Assembly: GCA_026398415.1 (NCBI GenBank)
Contig: JAPLSY010000018.1
Location: 62,001 to 126,000 of the forward strand
Reading direction: 5' to 3'
DNA from: Kiritimatiellota bacterium
Lineage (GTDB): Bacteria; Verrucomicrobiota; Kiritimatiellia; JAAZAB01
Length of the DNA stretch: 64,000 nucleotides
Below the pieces are notes generated by a model that did no database searches, had not been told where the DNA came from, and saw only the letters and a list, made by a program, of their open reading frames with translations. Each line of letters begins with the position of its first letter. Within the stretch, counting starts at the first letter, position 1. Position numbers and translations under genes: made by a program. Below, piece after piece: positions 9,154 through 20,513 of this stretch.

Positions 9154-10437
9154 TCACCGCGCCCCGGTACCCCGCACCGTTTCGGCCGCCCGGCGAACGC
9201 CGCGGACCATATCTGCCAGTTCGCGGTTAGTCAGCATGGGATGCATGGGCAGGTTTGTTTCGCGATGATAGAAGAACGCCTCGGCCCGCGGGCATTGCCG
9301 GCCCTTTTGCCCCAGCTTGCGGAAGCCGGTGAAATCGTAGGTCGGCTGGTAATGCTGGATGCCCTGGATGCCTTCCTTGTAATACAAGGCCCGCATAAAG
9401 GCGTCGCGGCTGGCGCCGAGCGCCGCTTCTTCCACGCAAAGCGTATAGAGGTGATAAGAATGGATGCCGCGCGGGTCCTCGTAGACCGGGGTGATGCCGG
9501 GGATGCCTTGCAGGTGTTGGTTCAAATAATGCCCGCACTCGCGCCGGCGCGCCACGAACTTGTCCAGCTTGCTCAACTGGACGCGGCCCACCGCCGCCTG
9601 CACCTCGTTCATCCGGTAATTCATGCCCCAGTGGCCATTTACGTCTTCGATGTCGAAATGGGACGGCAGCCAGTATTCCCGATCCTTCTTGTGAACCCCG
9701 TATTCCTTCATCACCCGCGCCGCATCCTTATCCCGCCAGGGGTGGATATTCATGCAGCGCAGCATCTTGATCGGCTCCACCCAGCGGTCGTCATTGATCG
9801 TGATCATGCCGCCCTCGCCGCAGGTCGTGATGTTCTTCAGCGAGTGGAAAGAGAAGCAGCCCGCCACGCCAAAGGTCCCCGCGTGTTGGCCCTTGAAGCG
9901 TGTGCCGTGCGCATGGGCGCAATCTTCCATGACGGGAATCTTGTGTTTCCTTGATAGCCGCATGATGGCATCCATGTCGCAGCATTGTCCGCCGTAATGC
10001 ACGACAAAAATCGCCTTCGTGCGTTTGGTAATTTTCTTTTCAATCGCCGCCGGATCAATGTTGTGGGTGCGCGGATCAATGTCGGCATATACCGGCGTTG
10101 CGCCTTCTTTCACGATCACCAGGCTGGTGGCAATGAACGTGTTGGGAGTCGTAATCACTTCGTCGCCCGGCCCCAGGTCCAGCATCTGGGTCACAACATG
10201 CATGGCGGTCGTGCAATTGGTGACCGCAAAGGCGTGTTTACAGCCCACATACTTGGCGAACTCCTTCTCGAAGGCCTCAACCTGCGGCCCCATGGTCAGC
10301 GTGCCGCCCTTAAAGGCTTCTTTGACGGCCGCCAGTTCCTCCTTGCCGTAGGGTGTGCCGCGGAAAATATAGCGGACCTTGATCGGGACGCCGTCGCCGA
10401 AATCGTACCCGGCCGTAATGTTGGTTGCCTTGCCCAT
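9154..10437 (-). CDS. DegT/DnrJ/EryC1/StrS family PLP-dependent sugar aminotransferase
   Basis: 427 residues of fold-type I aminotransferase. The PLP lysine is in FSFHSLKNITTCGEGGM (SxxK at about residue 205), with EDCAHAHG before it and the TNCTTAMHV phosphate region near residue 73. The family transfers an amino group to or from keto sugars, usually nucleotide-linked; related proteins in catabolic clusters have no known substrate. The gene follows the ROK regulator and is four bases before the next dehydrogenase gene. Paired with Gfo/Idh proteins it could interconvert amino and keto sugars (inference). Confidence 0.94.
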   Translation of the reverse strand: MGKATNITAGYDFGDGVPIKVRYIFRGTPYGKEELAAVKEAFKGGTLTMGPQVEAFEKEFAKYVGCKHAFAVTNCTTAMHVVTQMLDLGPGDEVITTPNTFIATSLVIVKEGATPVYADIDPRTHNIDPAAIEKKITKRTKAIFVVHYGGQCCDMDAIMRLSRKHKIPVMEDCAHAHGTRFKGQHAGTFGVAGCFSFHSLKNITTCGEGGMITINDDRWVEPIKMLRCMNIHPWRDKDAARVMKEYGVHKKDREYWLPSHFDIEDVNGHWGMNYRMNEVQAAVGRVQLSKLDKFVARRRECGHYLNQHLQGIPGITPVYEDPRGIHSYHLYTLCVEEAALGASRDAFMRALYYKEGIQGIQHYQPTYDFTGFRKLGQKGRQCPRAEAFFYHRETNLPMHPMLTNRELADMVRGVRRAAETVRGTGAR

Positions 10438-10455
10438 GGTGTGACCCTCCTGTTG

Positions 10456-11724
10456 TTACAATGGCTTCAGTGCTGCGTTTGCTTTTAGCGGCGCCCATGG
10501 CGCCGCTCCCTTTACGGGACTATCGAACAATTGATCCAGCATGAGCATGGCCACGCCCCAGGCGGCAGCTTCGGCGCCGATTTTCGCCACGCGTACTTCG
10601 GGTGTGTTGCCGGCCATGGCAATGACTTGGCGATGAACGATCTGCCGGATTGGCGTTACCATCAAGTTCTCTGCCCCGGCCATGCTGGCATCCAGCAGTA
10701 TGACCTCCGGATTAAAAAGATTCGCCGCATTGGCAACGGCCTGGCCCAGGTAACGGATCGCCTGATCCAACAGCCCCAGGGCCAGCTTGTCGCCCTGGCG
10801 GGCTGCCTCGAAAACGTGGTCCATGGAAATGGCCGCCGGGCGATGGCCGGCCAATTCGGCAATCATGGATTGGGTGCCGTCCTGCAAGGCCTTGATTACC
10901 TGGCGGATAATCGCCGGATACGAGGCCACTGTCTCCAGGCAGCCGGAACTGCCGCAGTTGCAGATCGGGCCGTTTTCCACAACCCGGACATGCCCCAACT
11001 CGCCGGCCATGTTTGAATGGCCGCGATATAACTGGCCGTCAATAATAATGCCACATCCGATACCGCCGCCCACGTCGATGAGCAGCAGGTGCTGTACGCC
11101 CTGGCCCGCGCCATGGCGGTGTTCACAAAGAGTTTTGGCGCGAGTGTTTTCATCCAGCAGAACAGGAACGGTAAAATGGGATTCAACAAGCCGGCGCAAG
11201 GGCACATTACGCCATTCCGGCATGAGCGAGCACAACAGCGACACGCCCTCCCTGGAATCAACAATCCCCGGATCGGCAACGCCGATCCCTTTCAGCGCCG
11301 ATCGTTCATAGCCGGATTCCCGAATCAGGGACTCGGTCAGGGCGATCAATTCTTGCACTATGGCGGCGTTTGTCTTTTGGGCAGGCATGGCCGCGCTCCG
11401 CTTCGCCACGACGTTGCCGCACACATCCACGCCAACCGCCAGCATACGATCCAAATCGAATTCAATGCCCACCACAAAACCGTGGCGGCTATTCAGACTT
11501 AATAAGATCTGCTTGCGGCCGCGCCCCGTTGCGCTTCGGCCGGACTCAACCAGAATGCCTTGGGCGATCAAATCCCTGATCAAGGCCGTAACAACCGGCA
11601 TGCGTATATGGGTTGATTGCCCCAGTTGTTTTCTGGAAACGGCGCCATAGTGCCGCACATGCGCAATTAGCAGTGATTTGTAAAATGATGCCTTATTGCT
11701 TTGTTTTTTTATCATTGTAACCAT
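10456..11724 (-). CDS. ROK-family transcriptional regulator (NagC/XylR type)
   Basis: 422 residues. An N-terminal winged helix-turn-helix (residues ~10-75) is followed by a ROK sugar-kinase-like domain with VDVGGGIG-type phosphate loop (IDVGGGIGCG), the GELGHVRV motif and the zinc cluster CNCGSSGCLE. Such proteins bind a sugar or sugar phosphate and release operator DNA. It is the first gene of the minus-strand run to 744, and a TTGACA/TATTTT promoter lies 26-60 bases upstream, so autoregulation of the whole operon is likely (inference). No Shine-Dalgarno is visible before either candidate ATG (11724, 11715). Confidence 0.93.
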   Translation of the reverse strand: MVTMIKKQSNKASFYKSLLIAHVRHYGAVSRKQLGQSTHIRMPVVTALIRDLIAQGILVESGRSATGRGRKQILLSLNSRHGFVVGIEFDLDRMLAVGVDVCGNVVAKRSAAMPAQKTNAAIVQELIALTESLIRESGYERSALKGIGVADPGIVDSREGVSLLCSLMPEWRNVPLRRLVESHFTVPVLLDENTRAKTLCEHRHGAGQGVQHLLLIDVGGGIGCGIIIDGQLYRGHSNMAGELGHVRVVENGPICNCGSSGCLETVASYPAIIRQVIKALQDGTQSMIAELAGHRPAAISMDHVFEAARQGDKLALGLLDQAIRYLGQAVANAANLFNPEVILLDASMAGAENLMVTPIRQIVHRQVIAMAGNTPEVRVAKIGAEAAAWGVAMLMLDQLFDSPVKGAAPWAPLKANAALKPL

Positions 11725-11756
11725 ATATAGTGGCTATTTGTCTATTAATGTAACTA

Positions 11757-11784
11757 AAAATACGCTTATATTGAATTTTGTCAA
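11757..11784 (-). promoter_or_regulatory. Sigma70-like promoter of the ROK-led operon
   Basis: On the minus strand a consensus -35 TTGACA (11784-11779) and a -10 TATTTT (11762-11757) are separated by 16 bases in an A/T-rich stretch. The predicted start lies about 25 bases before the ROK start codon. Similar GTTACA words occur at 11751-11746 and 11723-11718 in the leader and may be operator half-sites, which is speculative. Confidence 0.55.
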
Positions 11785-11844
11785 GAAAATAAATTATTAA
11801 TTAGTAGTGACCAATGGCGGGAGGGGCGCTAAACAAAGATGTTG

Positions 11845-15108
<3,264 letters not shown>

Positions 15109-15126
15109 TCAATCTCCCTGAAATGT

Positions 15127-17268
15127 TCATACATCAACAGTGTGAAATACCTTAATTCCTCCTGGCGGGATTTTCACTTGAAAAATTCCCTTGGCCACAT
15201 GCACTTCCTTTTTTCCGATCAGGTCGCTAACTCCTCCGATCCGCCAGTTTGCCTTGACCTCAGCCTTTCCGGCCGTTGGTTCCAGGTTCAATAAAAAAAT
15301 AAGCGACCCGCCCAGCTTCGATATTCGCCGAAATGCTACCAGCCGATCGCCGGATATGGTAAACGGCGATCCCACCCCATACGAGTTGAATAACGGCAGG
15401 ATTAACGCTTGTGCTCCCACTCCCCCAAAACCGTATGACAACGAAAGTCCCCACCAACTCAACCGCCGCCTTGCCGTCTCGACCCCGACAACTGCTCCAT
15501 TCAGGGTGGCGATGGTCTCGGTATTGCCTTGCGGCTTTAAAACCGCGTATTTGCACTCGCTCGTAATGGGGAACTTCCCGAATTTGGTCGTCAGTATATT
15601 CCGGCCTTCGCGAATATCCTTGGCGGTAATCATGTCGAAATCCATGACGCGCACGTTCACCAGGTCAGCCAAGCCTTCGGGTGGAGCAAAACTCCAGTGT
15701 CCCTTGCCGGCGAATGTTCCGAAGTGCCCCTCGGCAATCATATGCGTTTGCGGACAATTTTGCAGAACCTCCCTGATCCGTTTGATTGCTATATCGTCAA
15801 GTACTGCGAAGTTCGGCAGGTACACCACCTTGTACTGCGACCAGTCCATGCGGGGCGTCACAATGTCTTGCGGAATGCTGCTGCTCCACAGATTCTGGTA
15901 CACCCTCTTTGAGTCGCTTATGAAACGCCTTTCATCGCCCGCGTACATGAAAATCTCATGGCTCGGCGCACTGTAGGCCCATGCCACCTCCGCCGGCGGA
16001 ATCTCCAGCGGCAGGTGCTTTTTAATCGAATCTATCTGCCGCAGGGCTTGCTCAATCGCCAGCCAGCGTTGCGTTGGCGTGCCGTCCAGCGCCACAAGAT
16101 TTAACCCCGGTCCTTCAAAACTCATATATTCCGGCCGATACTGCCAGAACATCGCTCCGGCCGCTCCAGCTATCAAGCTCAACCACAAAAATAGCGTTAG
16201 CTCCTCCGGCGTCGATTGCTTGTCCCTGGCGGCCAGCCCGCCTACAAAGCCCGCGTAGATTTCTTCCAGCCACCACCGGTGGCCACGGCCGATCGCACGC
16301 GACCAGTCGAATCCAAGATAATTCGCCGCGATGATATACGGATCATCACTTGTCAGCCGGTTGCCCGATGGCATTGACAAGCCCCAACTATCTACCTGCT
16401 CGCTTGCCATCTCGTCCCACTGCCGGGGAAAAAACCAGCCGTGGGACCGCTGCTCGTGCCTGCCGTCAAGCCGTTCAATCAACTTCACCATCCAGCCAAG
16501 CATGTCAGCCATGTTTTCGTAATGAAACTGCCGATAAAGCATCATCTCGACCGGCGCGTCATTGTTACGCGGTGGTTGGACATCTTCCCAGCACCGGTAG
16601 CGCCGCATCAGCCGTTCGTTGAGTTCCTCAAGCGTAAACTGCGCTTTAAGCCACTGGATATACTTTTCGATGGTATAGTCGTTATACGGTGGATACCCTT
16701 TACCTTCTTCTGCCCACGCCGCAGCAAAATTGACCCCGTCGCAGGTCCCCCACACCAGCAGATTTGGATGGTCCTTATAACGGTTGACGATCGCCTGAAT
16801 GCATCTTTCGGCATACTCGCGCCATTTTGGATGGTCGTAATTATGCACCATCTGTCCCTGCGGCGTGCTCACATTGGCCGTCTGTTGCTGCACCCTCCCA
16901 TCCGGCCAGATCACCCGCATGTCAGGATGCATCCGCAGCATCCACTCCGGACATGCCCCGTGCGTCGCCACGGTAATATCGAGCCAGACCTTCAGATCGT
17001 GTTTAACCGCCAGTTCGAAAAAGTAATCCAAATCATCGAATTCAAACTGTCCCGGCCGCGGCTCCAGCCAATTCCAGAACGGAAACGACCGCACAATCCG
17101 CATCCCTGTCGCTCGGATCCGGGCAAAATCATCATCCCAGAACTGCCTCGGCGGGACAGGCGGTCGATAATACTCTACACCGACCGGGAAGGGACAGTCC
17201 GGGTCCACGTCGAATTGTTTCGGATGGTTGCCGGGATTTGGACCAATTGCCTTATTTGTCTGGTTCAT
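15127..17268 (-). CDS. GH42-like beta-galactosidase family protein with altered acid/base site
   Basis: 713 residues from the ATG at 17268, preceded by GAGGGAG; an upstream TTG at 17289 is less likely. The order is GH42 TIM barrel (residues ~20-400), trimerisation-like domain (~410-600) and a C-terminal beta domain. NYDHPKWREYAERC and HPNLLVWGTCDG align with the GH42 stretch that usually ends WQxDNE, so the acid/base Glu appears replaced by Gly. The nucleophile region HRWWLEEIYAG keeps Glu. It is next to lacZ. It may be a glycosidase with another acid, or inactive; the family call is firmer than the activity. Confidence 0.87.
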   Translation of the reverse strand: MNQTNKAIGPNPGNHPKQFDVDPDCPFPVGVEYYRPPVPPRQFWDDDFARIRATGMRIVRSFPFWNWLEPRPGQFEFDDLDYFFELAVKHDLKVWLDITVATHGACPEWMLRMHPDMRVIWPDGRVQQQTANVSTPQGQMVHNYDHPKWREYAERCIQAIVNRYKDHPNLLVWGTCDGVNFAAAWAEEGKGYPPYNDYTIEKYIQWLKAQFTLEELNERLMRRYRCWEDVQPPRNNDAPVEMMLYRQFHYENMADMLGWMVKLIERLDGRHEQRSHGWFFPRQWDEMASEQVDSWGLSMPSGNRLTSDDPYIIAANYLGFDWSRAIGRGHRWWLEEIYAGFVGGLAARDKQSTPEELTLFLWLSLIAGAAGAMFWQYRPEYMSFEGPGLNLVALDGTPTQRWLAIEQALRQIDSIKKHLPLEIPPAEVAWAYSAPSHEIFMYAGDERRFISDSKRVYQNLWSSSIPQDIVTPRMDWSQYKVVYLPNFAVLDDIAIKRIREVLQNCPQTHMIAEGHFGTFAGKGHWSFAPPEGLADLVNVRVMDFDMITAKDIREGRNILTTKFGKFPITSECKYAVLKPQGNTETIATLNGAVVGVETARRRLSWWGLSLSYGFGGVGAQALILPLFNSYGVGSPFTISGDRLVAFRRISKLGGSLIFLLNLEPTAGKAEVKANWRIGGVSDLIGKKEVHVAKGIFQVKIPPGGIKVFHTVDV

Positions 17269-17272
17269 GGGG

Positions 17273-17752
17273 TCAGGTCTCTCCCTCAAGTAGTGCCTGC
17301 CAACTGCCTTCCGATATCGAACTGTGCTTCAGTTCGCCCAGCCCTTCCAACTCTTCCAGCAGCTGCTCTGCCTGGCGACGCTCCACACAACCCACCCGCC
17401 ACATCTCCAGCCCGCCCTCTTGAATTTCCGTGCCGATGGGAAAACAGTGATGTTTTGCAACCACCTGAGAACAAAACTTCTGCGGAAGCGCAGTACTGAC
17501 CATTCGAACGAATGCCCGATTCGAGCTGCGCTCCAATAGTTCGACCGTCGCTACTTTGGGTGACGTCCCTAGATAGTTCAGCACGGCCTGAACTTCTGCT
17601 TCGCTCGGTTTATCGAGTACAATCAATTCTTCAACCGACGACGGTCCAAGAACAAACCCGCCTGGGCAAATGAAACGGATCTTCGGAAAACTTCGCGACA
17701 GTTCATTAACCAGGCATCCTCGATGCACGATATGGAACTCTACATTGAACAT
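17273..17752 (-). CDS. Hypothetical protein (159 residues), first gene before the GH42-like gene
   Basis: I place the start at the ATG at 17752 because GGAGGAG lies nine bases upstream; the ATG at 17770 has none. The product is a small soluble alpha/beta protein, with two apparent related halves (FNVEFHIVHRGCLVNELS and LEMWRVGCVERRQAEQLLEEL). The pattern faintly recalls sensor domains that precede bacterio-opsin-activator type HTH modules, but no HTH is seen and I do not recognise the family. Its stop is five bases from the GH42-like start, so the two are probably cotranscribed. Confidence 0.7.
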   Translation of the reverse strand: MFNVEFHIVHRGCLVNELSRSFPKIRFICPGGFVLGPSSVEELIVLDKPSEAEVQAVLNYLGTSPKVATVELLERSSNRAFVRMVSTALPQKFCSQVVAKHHCFPIGTEIQEGGLEMWRVGCVERRQAEQLLEELEGLGELKHSSISEGSWQALLEGET

Positions 17753-18018
17753 AGCCTTACGCTCCTCCATTTTTATACTGCATATGACATCGATTCGTTA
17801 ATGGAAACCGTACGATGTGCCTTTAGGCGCCGATATCAATGGTTTTGCGGAAATTATCAATGCGCCGATTGCCGTAAACATCCAGTGCACCCTCCATCCA
17901 TCCAGTCCCGGTTTGCCCTGGCATTGATGCAGGGCGAAGTGGGGAGCAACCGGTAATTATCGGTTGCGGTTTTCACAAACTGCGGATTGTTGTTGATGGT
18001 ACTGACCGCGGCGGCCAA

Positions 18019-18061
18019 CGGCAATACATTTATGTATTGCCGTCATGCTAAGACGGTTTTT
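18019..18061 (+). terminator. Overlapping hairpins ending in a T-run (terminator- or attenuator-like)
   Basis: CGGCAATACAT (18019-18029) pairs perfectly with ATGTATTGCCG (18032-18042) around TT. Overlapping it, CCGTC (18040-18044) pairs with GACGG (18052-18056) and is followed by TTTTT (18057-18061). The two stems share bases, so they exclude one another, as in attenuators. A further hairpin GCAACCG/CGGTTGC is at 17946-17967. No gene on the plus strand ends just before, so the terminated transcript would be a small RNA or a leader. Confidence 0.45.
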
Positions 18062-18157
18062 ACCGGTAAAAAATAAATATCATGATCAAAACCAGGACAT
18101 TTATATCAAAAACCGGACATTTGGCGGGGAAAAGAGTGAAGCACCCCGGGGCACCTG

Positions 18158-18335
18158 TCCGCCATAGCCCTTGGGGCGACGGCGGAATCCGCGGGGCACC
18201 CTGCTCCGTCCGTCAGCTGACGGACGGAGCAGGTCGAGTCTTTGCGGAACCCTGCGACTTGTCCGGCGTAGCCTTGGCGAAGATGGAAGCCAAGAACGCC
18301 ATCTTGTCCTCCATAGCCACTTTGGCGACGGAGGA
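18158..18335. repeat. Cluster of REP-like palindromes including a perfect 32-bp palindrome
   Basis: Three related hairpins occur at 18158-18186, 18262-18287 and 18307-18335, each of the form TCC(G/T)CCATAGCC...GGCGACGG(C/A)GGA. Between them, 18201-18232 is a perfect palindrome (CTGCTCCGTCCGTCAG and its complement). The stems vary in base pairs while TAGC and GCGA in the loop flanks are kept. Other copies are at 22464-22492, 49406-49443 and 59133-59158. Confidence 0.75.
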
Positions 18336-18450
18336 TCCTCCCTGTGGCAAGATAAAAAAGGATTATGTACTTGAACCAGACTAATTCCAAGGCATACCAT
18401 ACTCCGGCAAGCGGAGGAGGCGCATTTTTCAAAATGAGGCGCGGTCAATT

Positions 18451-19218
18451 ATGGCGTTGCAAAAATCGGACATAATAAACGGCCTGCGGCAAATGGGACT
18501 CAAGGCCGGCGACATTGCGCTGGTGCATAGTTCGCTCAAGAGTCTTGGACAGGTGGAGGGCGGCGCCGACACGGTGATTGACGCTTTGCTGGAAACGCTC
18601 GCTCCGGATGGAACACTACTGATGCCGTCATTCCAGCGCAGCTCGGAGTTTTATCTGGTTGACCGCGGGTGTCGTTTTGACGTGCGCAACACGCCGGCTG
18701 AATGCGGAATCATCACCGAAGTCTTCCGGCGGCGGCCGGGGGTTCGGCGCTCCTTGAGCCCCACGCATTGCACCGCGGCCTGCGGGCGGCTGGCGGAAAA
18801 GATGCTGGCCGGGCATGAGCGCTGTAAAATTTCCGTCGGCTTTGGTTCCCCTTATCACCGGCTGGTGGAAATGGACGGCAAGATTCTTCTTCTCGGCGTC
18901 ACCCATGGCTCCAACACCACTTTGCATTTTGTGGAGAACACCAACGGCGCGCCCACCATCTGCCGGAAAGAGTACAATCCGGTGGTCGTGGACGAAAATG
19001 GGGCGGAGATAATCGTCCCGACGCTTCCACACATGCCGGGCCTTCCCCGTGATTATTTGAAGGCCGAGCCTTTGCTCCTGCAGGCCGGAGTTCAAACCAA
19101 CGCCCGGATCGGCATGGCGGAGGTAAGGCTTGTCCAGGCCGGGGCGATGGCGGCCCTGCTTGGCGAAAAAATACGGGAGCAGCCGCTGTTCCTTATAGAG
19201 CCGTTCGTTTTTTCCTAA
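18451..19218 (+). CDS. AAC(3)/YokD-fold N-acetyltransferase family protein
   Basis: 255 residues of the aminoglycoside N3-acetyltransferase fold. Family marks are ALVHSSLKSLG, DTVIDALLETLAPDGTLLMP, RRSLSPTHCTAACG and GKILLLGVTHGSNTT. The family uses acetyl-CoA to acylate amino groups; most environmental members lie in metabolic or polysaccharide contexts and are not resistance genes. Here it leads a short plus-strand series with an exported protein, an epimerase and acetolactate decarboxylase. A weak GAGG site is 11 bases before the ATG. Substrate unknown. Confidence 0.88.
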   Translation: MALQKSDIINGLRQMGLKAGDIALVHSSLKSLGQVEGGADTVIDALLETLAPDGTLLMPSFQRSSEFYLVDRGCRFDVRNTPAECGIITEVFRRRPGVRRSLSPTHCTAACGRLAEKMLAGHERCKISVGFGSPYHRLVEMDGKILLLGVTHGSNTTLHFVENTNGAPTICRKEYNPVVVDENGAEIIVPTLPHMPGLPRDYLKAEPLLLQAGVQTNARIGMAEVRLVQAGAMAALLGEKIREQPLFLIEPFVFS

Positions 19219-19274
19219 ACCGGCGGGAGGGGCCGCGTGGCTGGTTCGGAGACACAGTGTGGGGGACGATAATC

Positions 19275-20402
19275 ATGACACATCATGGAAACTGGAGATA
19301 TCAGAGCATTCAAGAAATAATGAGGCTGAGTGCTGTTATTACGATTGCCTTGGCGCTCATGGGTGTGGTTGGGGCCGAGCCATTATCCAACCAAGCCACT
19401 CTTGCCATTACGCATTCAGCCGACAACATGGTTGGCTCTAATGCTTCCAGCTGCGCAGCTACGGCGTCGAATAAAGTGATTGACGCATTTCTGGACTTGA
19501 ACCAGACGCGGTACCGGGAAGCGCTCGTCCGGACACGCAGCTGGCTGGACACCCTGGAGGTCAATCCGACCGACCTGCGCGCCCACGGCATCAAGGGCAA
19601 AAAGAAGCTGGCCGAACTGCTGGATGTCTACCTGCGGCTTTATAACGTGGCTTCGGCCGATGACAAACAAGCCCTGCTGAAACGCATCCAAGGTATCACG
19701 GCGATTACGGCCACGCCTGGATACCACGATATGCTGCGCATTACGGATCAGCAATTCAAGGAAGACGCCACTTCCTATCTGCGCGCGGCATTCCTGATGG
19801 ACCGCTTCGGACTGGATACCAAGCTCTATCGCCAGGAAATCCTCAAGGTTCTGCCACGGCTCAATGATCACATGAAATACCGCGGGTCCGATCAACGCAT
19901 GGCCTTTCATCTTTATTATAAGCATTTTGGATTAGCAGAGCCATTCCCCCTGCAAGCCGCCTACCAAACCGGCGTAATTTCCTCCCGCCACGATCCCGCC
20001 TGGTTTAAGCAAAACAAGATGGAAATGTACAGCCTGACCCATGAAATCTTTGTGCCGTATGAATTCGGCGAGAAACTGGATGCCGACTTTTTTGCGGAGC
20101 CGGACAAAGCCTATCTGCGTCCCCTGTTAGCCGACTTAACCGCGTATGGCATCGGCCTGGACGATGCCGACATTACGGCCGAACTGACCTCCTGTCTGCG
20201 CTACCTGCATTTCACCGACCTGCCGGTATACCAGGAGGCGCTCCAGTACCTGCTGCAAAGCCAACGGGCGGTCGGCAAATGGGGCAGCTATGAACAGCAC
20301 CGGGGCTATTACGGGGATTATGTCAACCAGGCGTTTTACCTGCACACCACCCTGGTGGTTGTGGATGCCTTGACGACGGCCTTCCATTACCGGGAACGGT
20401 GA
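19275..20402 (+). CDS. Exported hypothetical protein, helical toroid-like
   Basis: 375 residues from the ATG at 19275 (GGGGGA eight bases upstream); a GTG at 19257 is possible. A signal peptide is visible (hydrophobic LSAVITIALALMGVVGA, cleavage near AEP). The mature part is mainly helical. Its C-terminal segments (YLLQSQRAVGKWGSY, DYVNQAFYLHTTLVVVDAL) resemble the repeats of prenyltransferase/squalene-cyclase-like toroids, as in DUF6895-type proteins, though I cannot confirm the family. It probably acts in the periplasm. A heptad-period repeat follows directly after the stop. Confidence 0.78.
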   Translation: MTHHGNWRYQSIQEIMRLSAVITIALALMGVVGAEPLSNQATLAITHSADNMVGSNASSCAATASNKVIDAFLDLNQTRYREALVRTRSWLDTLEVNPTDLRAHGIKGKKKLAELLDVYLRLYNVASADDKQALLKRIQGITAITATPGYHDMLRITDQQFKEDATSYLRAAFLMDRFGLDTKLYRQEILKVLPRLNDHMKYRGSDQRMAFHLYYKHFGLAEPFPLQAAYQTGVISSRHDPAWFKQNKMEMYSLTHEIFVPYEFGEKLDADFFAEPDKAYLRPLLADLTAYGIGLDDADITAELTSCLRYLHFTDLPVYQEALQYLLQSQRAVGKWGSYEQHRGYYGDYVNQAFYLHTTLVVVDALTTAFHYRER

Positions 20403-20410
20403 GGGCTGGA

Positions 20411-20459
20411 GGACGGACGCCAGACGCCAGATGCCAGACGGCGGACACCGGAACGACAG
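20411..20459. repeat. Tandem repeat with 7-nt period (CGCCAGA type)
   Basis: Seven degenerate copies: CGCCAGA, CGCCAGA, TGCCAGA, CGGCGGA, CACCGGA and neighbours. It fills the gap between the exported protein and the epimerase gene. Confidence 0.85.
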
Positions 20460-20513
20460 ATTAACATTCATACACGCTCATCCGCGTTATTTGCGGTCAA
20501 TACGAGGGACACC

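Larger units (their letters stand above)
17753..18450. other. Long intergenic region with hairpins and dispersed repeats
   Basis: About 700 bases without a convincing gene, between divergent genes. It holds a 41-codon open stretch at 17802-17927 (plus strand, WKPYDVPLGADINGFAEI...) that reads like a protein remnant but has no start, several hairpins at 17946-18061, and a cluster of palindromic repeats at 18158-18335. It is the 5' region of the AAC(3)-like gene on the plus strand and of the 159-residue gene on the minus strand. Confidence 0.6.

Noticed and set aside
18451..19218. Aminoglycoside resistance gene
   Set aside because: Only the fold family is shared with AAC(3) enzymes. The neighbourhood is metabolic and there is no mobile resistance context.
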